Part shown: positions 44,358-56,235 of the stretch, in pieces
Position numbering within the stretch: position 1 is the first letter of the stretch
Layout of the letters: every line of letters begins with the position of its first letter
Source of the DNA: Symsagittifera roscoffensis
Lineage: Eukaryota > Xenacoelomorpha > Acoela > Convolutidae
DNA length: 64,000 bases
Direction: 5' to 3'
Assembly (NCBI RefSeq): GCF_963678635.1
Contig: NC_087068.1
Location: 16,123,872-16,187,871, forward strand
Made by a program: the position numbers and the translations under genes
The notes under the pieces: generated by a model
The model's input: only the letters and a program-made list of their open reading frames with translations
What the model was told of the DNA's origin: nothing
Database searches by the model: none

Positions 44358-45230
44358 CTATGCGAACTGATTTGCTACCACTCTCGTGAGTAATGCGCTT
44401 AAAGCTCTAGAAGGAGTTTGCGGGCTTATTGCACTCAAGTAATCCGCGTATACATCAATGGGCATTACTGTCTGATCACTCGGTTCACTCAGGTTTCTCG
44501 TTACTTCGAGGCCGCCCACTGTGATTATTGACATGATTCTTGCCCCAATTTCCGTGTTGCCAAATGGTTTTCCAGTTACCATTTTCAAGGTGTTTCAGTT
44601 GCCCTTGCCCATCGAATTCACTCTGGTCTCTAGTTCTGGTCTTGTCATACAGAGCGTCTCATTAAATCTCTGTTTTTCTATCTCTTGTTTAAGCCGTTGT
44701 TCGATTTCTTTCGTCGCCAAGTCTTGCTTCACTTTGTTGATCGCCTCTAAAGCTGCCCTCTTGTAGTTTATCTCTAGAGAGTTTCTTTTCTCGGCCCCCG
44801 TGGCATCTTTGTTTTGTGTCACGGCCTTTACTATCTTTGTTGACAATTCACCACTCGCTGTTTCTTTATTGTTCAAATCATTTTCAGCTTGTCTGTTCCT
44901 ATAATTTTGCACTGCGGCCAGTGCTAGTTTGTGTTTCGGGTGATTCTCGTTCTTCACTGCCTCCCAAAACAAAGGACAGTCCATTCTGAAATGGCCTTCT
45001 TGATTGCAGAAAAAACACCTCGCGCCTATCTTGACGATCAAGCCAATGTAAAACTCATGTTCCTCTTTTTAATTCATGTCCTCTTCTTCCGGTGCGTATC
45101 CCAAGCTCTTCGTGCCCTGCTTGTATGTCTTGCAATCGGCCACAAGATGATCTGCTGATCCACAATTTGCGCAAGATCTAAGTTTGTCTATGTCATCTCT
45201 AGGCTTGTACCATGATGACCTTTGTGGCTA
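44358..45230 (-). pseudogene. Gag C-terminus: CCHC nucleocapsid and spacer, element A
   Basis: A first knuckle (CANCGSADHLVADC, about 45125-45170) and a second, RCFFCNQEGHFRMDC (frame 44595-45041), both CX2CX4HX4C, bind element RNA. They are followed by a long charged helix (EAINKVKQDLATKEIEQRLKQEIEKQRF) and RNLSEPSD (44358-44588), conserved in E2. An in-frame stop lies between the knuckles near 45070. Confidence 0.82.
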
Positions 45231-45268
45231 GCTCCCCCTGCCTGGCCTTGCATGTTCCTGCCTTCTGA

Positions 45269-45643
45269 TTATGAGCACTTTTTTGGTTTCATTAACATGT
45301 ACTCTCTTGACTTTTGTCTCATATCTTCTGGGGATGGTGCATTATCCTTCGATAGTGTAGAATACGTTGCCAGCATCGTTCTCAAGTTGTCGCTTTTCAC
45401 CCCATCAATGAACTTTGAAGCGGTGTTAAAGTTTCTTCTGTTCGTCGCTTCTTCCGGGTCGCTTCTTCTTCTCAAGCTCTCAAGATCATCCAGGAATCGA
45501 TCGATTGACTCGTCTTCCCTTTGTCTTCTTCTTTCAAATCTCATCATTGCTTGATGACCCTTCATCCCTGACCCGAATCGGTTCAACAGTATCTCGAAGA
45601 TCTTGTCCGCTGTATCACACTCCTCCTCCTTCTTTGCTACCAC
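45269..45643 (-). pseudogene. Gag core (capsid-like) domain, element A
   Basis: KIFEILLNRFGSGMKGHQAMMRFERRRQREDESIDRFLDDLESLRRRSDPEE fits the retrotransposon gag core, where the helix before FLDDLE is typical. It is conserved in E2 at 18183-18569. The frame is separated from the N-terminal part by several lesions. Confidence 0.82.
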
Positions 45644-45819
45644 GCATTTTAGTGCGGTGCCTTCTAAATTGCTTAGTATTGCCGTGCAGGCCTTTTGTCG
45701 TTCAAGTTATCTTGTTCTAGATGTAGTCTCATTACCTCAACACATGTATCAATGCAACCATCTGAGTCTTTGAATTTCTTATGTTTTTTGAAGGTGTTCC
45801 GGGATTTGCAACTGCCTCC

Positions 45820-47046
45820 TTAACTTGAGTGTGTGTTTCTCGTTGCGAATGCTTCAAGCTTCCTGTTCGTCATTTCCCAGGTATTGGCCCACCTCATGGC
45901 ATCCCGTTGTACACCCCTATTTGATCCTGAGTCCTCTGTTGCCCATGTTGTGTTTGAGACTCCTACTTTCATGGCCGTCCTTATTCCTCCTGACGCCATG
46001 GTACTATCAGTTCGTGCTAACGGTGTTGGTTCTCGTTTCTTTCGCTGTGGTTCCACGAAATCGACTCTAGCTGCCGATGGCTTTTCCACCACTAATTTAT
46101 CTTGGGCTATTGAGTTTCTCAAGAGGGCATCCGGTTTGGACTTATGACACAAGAACTTTCAGCTTGTTCCCTGCCCATTGTATCCATTCTGGTATCTAGA
46201 TTCCATAAATTCTCGTTCACGGTGTCATACCGTTTCTTCATTTCTTCCATATCTTTCTTGATATGTTTCTCCTGCTCTTTGTCGGTAGCCTCTACCTTTT
46301 CTGACATCTGCTGTAGCTTCTCTTTCGTCGCCCTTGCCAGGTTAATGCAGTTGTCTAGGTTCTCATTCTTGTTGTATCGTATTTCCCTTTTTAGCTTTTG
46401 GCGGTCCTCCTCGCTGTATTTCAGTTTCTTGTCGATTTGCTCCAACTCTGCCATCAAGTCGCCCAGCTCATGTGAAGTTGTTTTTTCTTGATTTGCCGTT
46501 GCTCCATGTGTGATCTGCTCTTCGTCTTGTTTGGCCCCTGTTGTAATTGCGGAAACTGTTCCAAAAGTTTTGCCCTTCTCGGTCTTTGGTATCACCTCCT
46601 CTTTTTCTTATGGTTTCATTCCGACCATCGCTGCAATCCTTTCTGTGAACGTCGTTCTTTTTGCTTGACAATCGTCTGTTATCGTTTCCGGCGTGTTGCT
46701 TGTTGTTTCCTCTACATTTTCAATCGGTGGGAACTCTATCGTTTTCTTTTCTTGTTCTTTTGCATTTGGCATTGGTGTTGATTCCGTTGTCTTTCTTTCC
46801 ACCCCGTCAATACTCTGATCTGGTGTCTCAAGATCGGTTTCTCTAGCCGGTACAGTTGGTTTCTCTACTGCTTTCTCCTTGGCCTTATTCTCCTTTACGC
46901 TTCTTGTATTGACCATGTTTACTGAAATATTCTTTTTCATTACTTTCGGATTTGATAGTGTTTGTTGCTTTCCGTTGCGACGAGGTTTGATTTTGTTTCG
47001 GTCCTGTTGCTTTTCTTTCGGTTATCGATACCCTATTTCGTTTCAT
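45820..47046 (-). pseudogene. Gag N-terminus with long coiled coil, element A
   Basis: The start ATG at 47044-47046 is chosen because the intact D copy starts at the equivalent ATG (59426-59428). A frameshift at about 46935 separates it from frame 46608-46940 (MVNTRSVKENKAK, SIDGVERKTTESTPMPNA). Then 46119-46595 is a heptad-rich coiled coil (about residues 40-130: MAELEQIDKKLKYSEEDRQKLK...), and 45820-46152 continues to the core. This long coiled coil before the capsid domain is unusual for gypsy Gag and is shared with D but absent from E2. Confidence 0.78.
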
Positions 47047-47249
47047 AATTTTTTACACAATTTTCTTTATTTACATTTTTAATATTTACAAGTCCCTAGT
47101 CTAAAATCCGATTGCAACTATATATAAAAAAAATGTTTTAATGTATTAAAAGTTAAAATCAGTCGAATTTAGTCTATATCAGTTTTGAATCTAAATCAAT
47201 TTCTAGTTTTGGGATGCTGAGAACGAAGGTTTCTACTAAATTTTCGTTC

Positions 47250-47830
47250 TAGTTTTGGGTTGTTTTAATACTTTCCCAGGACTTTTCTGAACCCTCCTAG
47301 GACCCTTCTTTCAAGTGTTGGGACACTTCGTTACTGTCCCAGGGTTTTTCTGAACCCTCTTGGACCCTTCGCTCAAGTGTTGGGACACTTCGTTACTGTC
47401 CCAGAACTTTTCTGTACCCTCCTAGGACCCTTCGTTCAAGTGTTGGGACACTTCGTTACTGTAGGGCTTTTCTGAACCCTCCTAGGACCCTTCGCTCAAT
47501 TTGCACTGTCCTTGGACTTTTCCGTACCGTCCTAGGACCCTTCGCTCAAGTGTTGGGACACTTCGTACTGTCCTTGGACTTTTCCGTACCCTCCTAGGAC
47601 CCTTCGCTCAAGTGTTGGAATGCTTCGTACTGTCCCAGGACTTCTCTGAGCCCTCCTAGGACACTTCGTTTGAGTGTTGGGACACTTCGTACTGTCCCAG
47701 GACTTTTTCTGAACCCTCCTAGGAGACTTTGCTCGAGTGTTGGTCCACTTCGTACTGTCCCAGGACTTTTCCGAACCCTCCCAGGAGACTTCGCTCGAGT
47801 GTCGGGACAGTCGGATCTCTTGTTTCTCAG
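47250..47830. repeat. 62/63-bp minisatellite in the LTR
   Basis: Landmark (A/G)AGTGTTGGGACACTTCG at 47313, 47375, 47438, 47548, 47610, 47672, 47735 and 47797: steps of 62 or 63, with one interval of 110. About nine units, each with ACTGTCCCAGGACTTTTCTGAACCCTCC. Confidence 0.92.
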
Positions 47831-48640
47831 TGTTGGGACAGTGTGATCTAATGTTCCTTAGTGTTGGGACACTTAGATCACTATTTCAAGACTGAGTGTT
47901 GGGGGACACTTAGATCACTATCCCAAGACCGTAGACTAGACTCTTTGCGTTTCTTCCATTCTTCCAACCTCGTAGCTCAAGTGTTTGTTCGCCTGATTGA
48001 TGATTTCCCCTGTACCTTGTGTCGAGTATTGGAATTTCCGATCCACTATCCCAGTACCACCTCTAGAGCTCTAGTGTTAAAAAAATCCCTAAAACCCAAT
48101 CTTGTTAATCAAAATTTTACCTGCTAACCACCCTGAAATTACTTTCCTTTTATTAACCCGACACAAGTCGAAATACGACTTGTTAGCAAGTGCCTTATGA
48201 TTTCCAATTCGTTAAAAGCCAAATAAATTTGATCCGAAAACGTAAAAGCTTGACTGAGAAAAATTAAAAAATTTTAAAAATGTGGTGAGTAAACCCAAAG
48301 TTCAAAGGCGACCAATGTGGTCTTTTTGTTAAAAAAATGTCTGGTACCTGATTGTCAAGCGTTTTTTCTGCCCCCTACTAACAGTTTTATGGGGTATTCT
48401 CCTTTCGGGTTCCAAAAACTGTCTATGTCCGATCCCCCCACCGGATCCGACCAGGTTACCTACCTTAATTCGATCTTAAATTTGGATATCCTCGCGTTGC
48501 AACTCTTGTTCTGAGTCTAAAGATGGATCGCTCCAGACTCTGGGTCTACTAATATAACTAAATCGACGATATTGATTGTATAGTTACTATAATGTGTCCC
48601 CCCTAATTTTACAATTTTCAACCACCAACCTCTATCTTAA

Positions 48641-48676
48641 CCAGCCCCCCTTCTAACCTCCCCCATATCTAGCCCC
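48641..48676 (-). promoter_or_regulatory. G-rich block on the LTR sense strand
   Basis: Runs of four to six Gs on the minus strand, repeated in the D LTRs at 55161-55197 and 60727-60762, where the runs are longer (GGGG, G6, G6). A G-quadruplex is possible. Role not shown. Confidence 0.3.
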
Positions 48677-50401
48677 AAAGCGCGATGGGTGTAAAGCGTA
48701 ATTTAAGTCAAAGCGTAATATAAGTCAAAAATTACCAAAAGCGCGATGGGTGCTAAATCTCTCGAGAGAAAACCGTAGAACCTGTTTCCAAGCTCTGCTC
48801 AAGTAAAAACGTTTCCTCAAAACGGTGGGTTCTTATTCAATTTTACACTTATTTCCTAAAATGCAAAATAGATTTTAACGATACCCGTTCGACCAAACAG
48901 AACTTCTGTAAACCTTCCTTCGTTTGCTCTGTTCTGCCTTGATCACACTGCTGGCTGATCACCTGTCTGTTGGTCACACTTTCCCCCTGGGCTGGTCACC
49001 TGTTCCAGTTAAGTCTCCCAGTGGTCCGATGATATCATAAACTCTCTGAAAACGTTACAACGCCCCACACTTGGGCACCTGTAAAACGTTGTTGACTCGA
49101 TCGAGACGATCGGTATTATTGGAAAACAGTATTGGTATACTATTTTAATTAACATAAAGGTTTAATCCCCCCTAATCTGGAAGTCAAAGCAACTGTCGTT
49201 TTCATGTTTTTTTTGTTTTGTGTTCCTATTTCTAATCTTTTTTCGTTTTTTGTTTAGCTTTTTCTCTTTTACTCGTTTTTTGTCCCCCTAGTGAGCCCCT
49301 CACTCGGTTAGCTAGGCCTCGTTTCGGAAAGCGCACCGGGAAATTTCCTCAAGTTTTCCTAAAAAGCTATCACAGTACAACCAGAAGGTGAATACGTTCC
49401 CGTTGAACCGCACCAATGGTTTTCTAGAATGGGCATGCTGCCCGGAGCTGTGTCAAGTGGGTTTGATCCCGTAGTCTTGATGTCGTAAAAACACCCAGGA
49501 GCGCCATAAAAACACTATGTAACAGTCGCCTGCTTTAATCACATATGAGGTTAAAGAAAAATAGGCCCTATAACCATTGGCTCAAGAGTCAGGGACACTA
49601 TCTCTTGTGTTTTTCTACCTCGAACGGTCGGAGCCAAGTCGGTTCACTTGCGACATGAGACTTAAAACCCTTTACAGCTTAAAGGCCAATAACAAAATAC
49701 CCCCACTCTAGAAATTAAGAACGTCCCCATACTTAGGTCTTAAAATACCCAAAATACGCGAACGCCGTTAAAAACAGGGTCGGAACAGTCCGTAGAGTGA
49801 CTTTTTATTAGACAGCGGAACTTTGATCCATTTCAGATGGATCAACCTAAAACTCTCCTCACCGCAACATAACAATCATAAAACACACTCAAGAAAACTA
49901 AATTGAGTACTCAAATATCGGCACACTCGAGAATTTGAGGTAACTAAATTAATACGCAACTTGAAAATAATTAGGGAATTAAGTTTGATTCAATAAGTTC
50001 TAATCGAACAAGTTCTAGCTTGAGAATTGAGTTTTTGGTCTGGACCATTGGGAGACTTCGATTGTCTACCTTTCCACTGAAGGTTCACTCTGGTACACTT
50101 GAATTTTACTCTCCTTTCACTGGCGATTATTTTCTGTGTCCTGCCACGAATAAGACAGCTCTACTCTCCTTCGAATTAAGTATCGGAAATTGCGTTTAGC
50201 AATTTCCCCTTGCTATTTTTGACTACTTTCCCGCGATTGTGGTTCGAATCTTCTGATCTTATTTTCCTGATATTTTCAGTTGTCGCGAGAAGATTGAGCA
50301 TGACATGTCCAATTTTAAGTTTTGAAAAATTCCATTTGACCCCAAAATCATGTTATTCGCATTGCTCAAGGTCAAACTTCCAAATATGACTGACTGGCAC
50401 A

Positions 50402-50413
50402 TACTCCCCGGAC
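50402..50413 (-). promoter_or_regulatory. Polypurine tract of element C
   Basis: Minus-strand GAGTCCGGGGAG-TA immediately before TGTGCC. Best-preserved member of the four PPT/LTR junctions. Confidence 0.75.
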
Positions 50414-50808
50414 TCAAGACTGATGTCCTCATCGCGTGTTGCCGTCTGCCAGTGAATCCCCAGAATTCTGAGTGTAGCTCAAGATACAGTGCCAGTGGTC
50501 ATTAACAGAAGTTTGCAGCACACTTAAGCTTATCTACACCCCAAAATTCACAACCATGTAAAATTGTCACACTATCGCTAAACAGCAATCAAAATCTGCA
50601 CACACCTGCACCTTTGAATTTTCGCTTTTTAAGCTAGTATTTTAAAATTTCTTTTGTCCTACCCAATCAGGAAATTGTCATGCAACATTTTGATTTATAT
50701 AATAATTATGGCATATTAATAACAATGTTTGTTTCGTGAAAAAAGTTTTTTCGTGACCTCGGATTTCATCCCTCTCAAGACTCAAGAAACCCACATTGAG
50801 CTCTCTGC
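50414..50808 (-). other. Non-coding gap between ORF3 of C and PPT
   Basis: A/T-rich, no gene seen. Matches 22343-22740 of element A in length and content. Confidence 0.5.
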
Positions 50809-53684
50809 TCATTTGGTATTCCTAGCCTTCGAGGTGCTAGGCCCTGATGAGTTTGACACCGTGATCTGCCTTAGCAGCGCTTCCTCATCATCGGAGCTGA
50901 TTACGATCTCTTCCCACGCTTTTAATTGTTCGAACGATTGGATCCACTCCCTCTGTTCTTGCAACCTCTTTGCCTGATTTGGTAAATCTTTCACTCTCGA
51001 TTCCCTGTTCAAGCAAAAGGAATTGTGCAGGCTCAAGCTCACGTTCTTCGCCAAGTCCTCATCCAGTATCGATTCTCTTGCCTTGGTATTGTCTCTAGAC
51101 ACCCTACCGACTCTTTTTCATCCTGTCGTGATCGCATTTTGATGGGTCAGTAGAGGTCTCTTGAAGACTTCCAGTCCTATTTCTGCCAGGAACTGTCGAT
51201 ATTCCTTTTGATATTTCTTAATGTGATCTTTTGTCACCATGTACAGCCAAGACGTCAACGTCGCTCGAAACCACGGAAAAAACCTTATGCGGCTCCATAC
51301 GTGTCTGACTTCCATTGGTATGGCGAATACCTTGCATGCAGTCTCAAACAACTCAAATCTCCTGCTGTAATCTATAGTGTATTTTGATTCTGCCGTTGGT
51401 GTCTTCGACTCCCGATATTTCGTCACATTTTCTTCGATCCATCGCAAAGCCAGCATCGTGCTCACCACCAAGAGTGTCACCTTTTGTCTGTGATCTGGTA
51501 ATCCGATCGACCGAATCTCCTCCACATCCCATATTAGGCAGAGGTTTGCGTGATCCGGGTACCACACCGTCTGTGCCAGGCAATGGCACGGGCATTCCCC
51601 ATGTGTGATATCAATTCTCCGAAGGTTGCGTTCTCCGAAACTTCTAAGTCAGGTTCCAGTTCCATCATCTTCTCATGCATCGCATCATTCTCCTCCAGGT
51701 TTGGAGCACTGTTCATTGGTTTCCCGATCATATTTTGTCTCTCGAGGTCACTCGTGTTCTCACTTTCCAAACCCAGAAGTTCCTCCCCCCAGATTTCACT
51801 CAAGTCGTCTCTCTGTTCCCTCGGCACCATTCGCCGGATCTTTCTCAATAGTCTGTGTGAGTGATGCGACATTCGAGCCAATCTTACGCACTTGGGCACC
51901 GAGAAGGCTTTGTCTATTAACACCCTCTGGCTGGATACCTCCACCATCGCCATGTGCAGTGGGTAGTGGCTACCACATAGGTTGGCCATCACTGATCCCA
52001 CTAGGGACTTCGCGTTTAATGGCACACTATAGGCTTCACTTATGGGAAACCCCATCTCCGCCCCAAGACCAATTTTCCAGCCTCTGATGTGTTTCTGGGT
52101 TACTTGCAATACCCCAGGCCATGACTCCACGCTCAACGCAGTCACCAATTGGTGCTCAAACTCTACCATCTCCAGTGATTGCAGATTACACATTCTTGAG
52201 AAGAATCCAAAAGCTGTTGCTATATTCACGGTGGTATTCGCGTAACACTCAGCCACTATCTGTACTTTACTCTTCTCCCTTTCTGTGATGTCTCCCAACC
52301 AATTGATTAGGTCGTCTTTTTGGAAGGATTGTATCCTGACGCATGATCGTCCATCACAAGTGTGTTCTCCGCTTCCACACGTCAGGTCAAGACAACTACC
52401 CGGTTCCATCTTTTTCACCGACCCTAGCTTGCTCGTTGCTTCGCCTGGCTCCTTCATGTGAGGCAAGATCAGCTTGTGCACTCTACTCAGTGTTGCTAGG
52501 TCCTCCTTTTTTGTCGGTGCAAGCATCACTCGCTCCGTGACCTCCTCAACCAGGCTTGCGTGGGGATGTGGGCACCAGGAGGGTCTCAACAGCTTCCAAA
52601 CCACTTCTAAGTTCGTAACCAACATACGTTTCCTTTACCCATTTTCAATTCGACTCTTTTGTTTGAGCGAGGCACACTCCTCACTTATGGCATCTTCTCG
52701 AGAATCAAGCCCAAGCTCGGCTTCTCTTCTGCTGGGACTATCTCGATTATCTTTTCCGTCCAAAACTTTAATAGCTCTGTCACTTCGTGATTCCTGTGAG
52801 CGCTCCCGGCCTCTGAATCCAAGAAGGGATTGTATGCTATTCCCATCACTCCTGACACGTATTGATATTCTCCCTTTTTATTGGGTCTCGAGAACTCTCC
52901 AGCCGAGGCTAAGTTGCGGTGCACATCATGTCCTTCTTCAAATTTCTTGTTATAGAACCTCCGTATTTCATCTAGCTTTCTATGATTCTCTAGAGACTGT
53001 CTGGAGCCATCCTCTTTTTCTATTCCAGTACTCTTCATTCAGAATGACCGCTGAGATTCTCTTTTCCATTATTTTGCTTCCGATTGCTCTCTGCTGACAC
53101 GCTTGGATGGTACTGTCGGTCATCACGGACAATATCCACCTCAAGAAATAAGTAGCATCTTTTCTCCTTGCCGGACTCAAGTCTGAATTATCCCTGGCGA
53201 CAAGCTGCGTCAGCATCTGATAAATCTCCAGATGCTTGCTGCCCAGCCTCAACTTGTCATGTGAGGTCAACGTCTCTAGCTCTATTCCCACCAGGCTCCA
53301 CGCGAACATCAGCTGTCCCGCTGTCCTAACGAAGGGATTTGCTATCAACGGCAACGCAGGTGAGGGTGTCCTCATCGCTTCTTCAAAATAATCCCGTAAT
53401 AAGTTCTGCCAATTTCGTTTCAGCTGGCTGCCCAGTTCTAACTTGTTGATCTCGGCCTTTTGCCGGGTAGCCCAATTGCGTCGCTTGGGAGACACTCCGT
53501 GATCGATCTTCTTTAGGCAGTCTTCCAGTTCTTTCATTGTCTCCAGAGCCACCCACCACGGCCGAGCGGTGTTCCTCGTCTTACTCTTCTCAAGAGGGTC
53601 ACTGGTCACCTGTTTCCCGGTAGCCTGATGCTCGAATGATATCCATTCCTTGCCGATTTCCTCCTCCCACATCTTTTGGTACCG
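50809..53684 (-). pseudogene. ORF3 of element C, C-terminal half
   Basis: Best reading of this half in the A-type lineage. 52980-53672: ARPWWVALETMKELEDCL, WATRQKAEINKLELGSQL, ATYFLRWILSVMTDSTIQACQQ. 52685-53038: YQYVSGVMGIAYNPFLDSEAG. 51534-52625 (363 codons): PSWCPHPHASL, the Cys cluster SCLDLTCGSGEHTCDGRSC, SVPKCVRLARMSHHSHRLLRK. 51118-51567: WYPDHANLCLIWDVEEI, RWIEENVTKYRES, FFPWFRATLTSWLYMV. 50809-51102: acidic tail. Four single-base breaks only. It is cut at 53685, where the LTR-derived minisatellite of element D begins; the N-terminal half and SGNH region are not in the window. Confidence 0.82.
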
Positions 53685-53689
53685 TCACA

Positions 53690-54535
53690 CAACTTTTTTG
53701 TACCGTCCCAAGACTTCCTGGTACTGTCCCAAGTCTTCTATGTACTGTCCCAAGACTCTCTCGTGCTGTCCCAAGACTTCTCTGAACTGTCCAAAGACTT
53801 CCTCGTGCTGTCCCAAGACTGTACTGTCACAAGACTGCACTGTCCCAAGATCACTGTCCCAAGACTGCACTGTCCCAAGACTACCGTCCCAAGACTACTG
53901 TCCCAAGACTGTACTGTCCCAAGACCACTGTCCCAAGACCGCACTGTCCCAAGACTACCGTCCCAAGACTACTGTCCCAAGACTGTACTGTCCCAAGACC
54001 ACTGTCCCAAGACCGCACTGTCCCAAGACTACCGTCCCAAGACTACTGTCCCAAGACTGTACTGTCTCAAGACTGCACTGTCCCAAGACCACCGTCCCAA
54101 GACCGCACTGTTCCAAGACTACTGTCCCAAGACTGTACTGTCCCAAGACCACCGTCCCAAGACTACTGTCCCAAGACCGTACTGTCCCAAGACTACCGTC
54201 CCAAGACCACTGTCCCAAGACCACTGTCCCAAGACGGCACATTCGCAAGACTGCTGTCCCAAGACTACTGTCCCAAGACCGTACCGTCCCAAGACTACTG
54301 TCCCAAGACTGTACTGTCCCAAGACTGTACTGTGCCAAGACTACTGTCCCAAGACCACTGTCCCGAGACTACTGTCCCAAGACTGTACCGTCCCAAGACT
54401 ACTGTCCCAAGACTGTACTGTCCCAAGACTGTACTGTCCCAAGACTACTGTCCCAAGACCACTGTCCCAAGACCACTGTCAAAGATCGAGGCCGCACTGT
54501 CCCAAGACCGCACTGTCCCAAGACTCTTCGGTACT
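53690..54535. repeat. Minisatellite with CTGTCCCAAGAC core
   Basis: About 60 copies of CTGTCCCAAGAC separated by 2-5 variable bases, so the period alternates mainly between 14 and 17. The long frames here (353 and 317 codons, both strands) are pure repeat translations, not genes. Confidence 0.95.
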
Positions 54536-56235
54536 GTCCCAGGACTTCTCTACCAAGTGTTGGGATAGTGGGAACTCTTCTCTTTCGTTGTCGGGACTCT
54601 TGAACCACTGTACCTGGTACAACCACTTGAGCTCTAGTAAAAAAAAATTTTCCAAAAAAACCCAATCTTACTGGCCAAAAGTTAGAATTACCAACCCCCT
54701 GTGTTTATCTCCCTTTCAATATTTTGATGCAAGTTGAAACCCGACTTGTTCGGGGGTGTCTTGAGATCACCTGTTTGTTCATAACCGATTAAAATTGTTT
54801 ACCAAAAACGTGAATTTTTAAACAGGGAAAAAATCATAAAAACAGAAAGATAAACCCATCTAAAAATCAAAGGTGACTTGTGTCAACCGTTTATTAGAAA
54901 AAACGTCTGGTATCTGATTGCCACGCGTTTTCCTCCCCCTGCTAGCAATCTTATGGGGTATCACAAAAACCGTCTACTTCTGTTCCCCCCACCCAATTCG
55001 ACCAGGGTACCTACCTTAATTCGATCTTAAATTTGGATATCCGCTTCTTATAATCAACGCGTGTAAGATTCTAATGTAACTAAATCGACGATGTCGATCA
55101 TGTAGTTACTCTAATGTGTCCCCCTTTTTACAATTTACAACCGCCAACCTCTAACCTAACCAGCCCCCCTTCTAACCTCCCCCCTCTTTAGTCCCCTTCT
55201 TAAGCCGAAAATTACCTTAAGCGCCGGGTGCTAAACCCCTTGAGAAAAAACCGTAGAACATGTTTCCAGGCTCTGCTTGAGTAAAAACGTTCCTCAAAGC
55301 AGTGGGGTTCCGCTTATCCAATTTTACACTTATATCCTATAAAGTAATATGGATTTTAACGATAACCGTTTGACCAACTTGAGAACACCCGCGTCCTCTC
55401 TTGTTGTTCTGATTCCGTGCTGGTTGTCTCCTTGACGTGTCCTGCACCTGATCACCAGCACCACTTTCCCACTTGGCTGGTCACTTGTTCCAGACAAGTC
55501 TCCTAATGGTCCAGCTAAGTCCCTGTGAACCACTTTCCTACTCGACTGGTCACCTCTTCCAGTTAAGTCTCCTAGTGGTCCAGCTAAGTTGCAAGCTATC
55601 TGAAAACCCTTAACAACGCCCCACACTCGGGCACCTTATTAAATGCTGAATTGATCGAAACGATCGGTCTTAAAAAAATTGGGTAAACTAGTTAATCAAT
55701 ATAAAGGGTTGATCCAGCTAATCTGGTGTCAAAGTCACTGTCATTTTTTTTTGTTTTATGGTTTTTGTTCCTTTTTCTATTCTTTTTTCGTTTTTTTGTT
55801 TCGCTTTTTGTCTTTTGCTCGTTTTTTGGTCCCCCTAGTTACCCCCTTACTCGGTTAGCTAAAGCTCGTTCGGAGAGCGTACCAGGAAGTTTTCTCGAGT
55901 TTTCTTAAAAAGCTATCACGGTACAACCGGAAGGTTTACACGTTGCCGCTGAGCCGTACCACCGGTACTCTAGAATGGGCATGTAGTCCGGAGCTGTGTC
56001 AAGTGGGTTCGACTCCGTAGTCATGATGTCGTAAAAACACCCAGGAGCGCCATAAAAACACTATGTAACAGTCACATATGAGGTTAAAGAAAAATAGGCC
56101 CTATAACCATTGGCTCAAGAGTCAGTGATACTATCTCTTGTGTTTTTCTACCTTGAGCGGTCGGAGCCAATTCGGTTCACTTGCGACATGAGACTAAAAA
56201 CCCGTTACAGCTTAAAGACCACTGACAAAATACCC

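Larger units (their letters stand above)
22331..47046 (-). mobile_element. Element A: most complete giant gypsy-type element
   Basis: Internal region from the gag start (47046) to the PPT: Gag, protease, RT, RNase H, acidic linker, integrase, macrodomain, ORF3. The 6.6-kb integrase-to-ORF3 block is present twice. Without the extra copy and its 7-bp filler the internal region would be about 18 kb, and with two ~3.3-kb LTRs the element would be about 25 kb. This is large for Ty3/gypsy elements. Several frameshifts make it inactive as sequenced. Confidence 0.8.
47100..50401 (-). repeat. LTR shared by the 3' end of C and the 5' end of A
   Basis: Minus-strand start TGTGCCAGTCAG at 50401, after the PPT of C. 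One 5' module (50401 to about 49707), then sequence closely matching the two D LTRs (for example CACCCAGGAGCGCCATAAAAACAC at 49493-49516), a C-rich plus-strand block (48641-48676), and a 62-bp minisatellite. Gag of A starts within 50-150 bp of its end. Only one LTR lies between ORF3 of C and gag of A. Confidence 0.65.

Noticed and set aside
53690..54535. Possible CRISPR-like array of short repeats
   Set aside because: Spacers are 2-5 bases and not unique, the context is a eukaryotic LTR, and no cas genes are present.
53650..54737. Long ORFs of 353 and 317 codons on the + strand with PKTTVPRL/LSQDCTVPRP repeats
   Set aside because: They are translations of the CTGTCCCAAGAC minisatellite. Several frames on both strands are open for the same reason, and the array changes length between the two LTRs.
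56005..56015. GGTTCGACTCC, a match to a tRNA/SINE B box (also 61571-61581)
   Set aside because: No A box at the right distance, no T-stem pairing around the loop, and the C/A LTR has GGTTTGATCCC. Taken as chance within the LTR.
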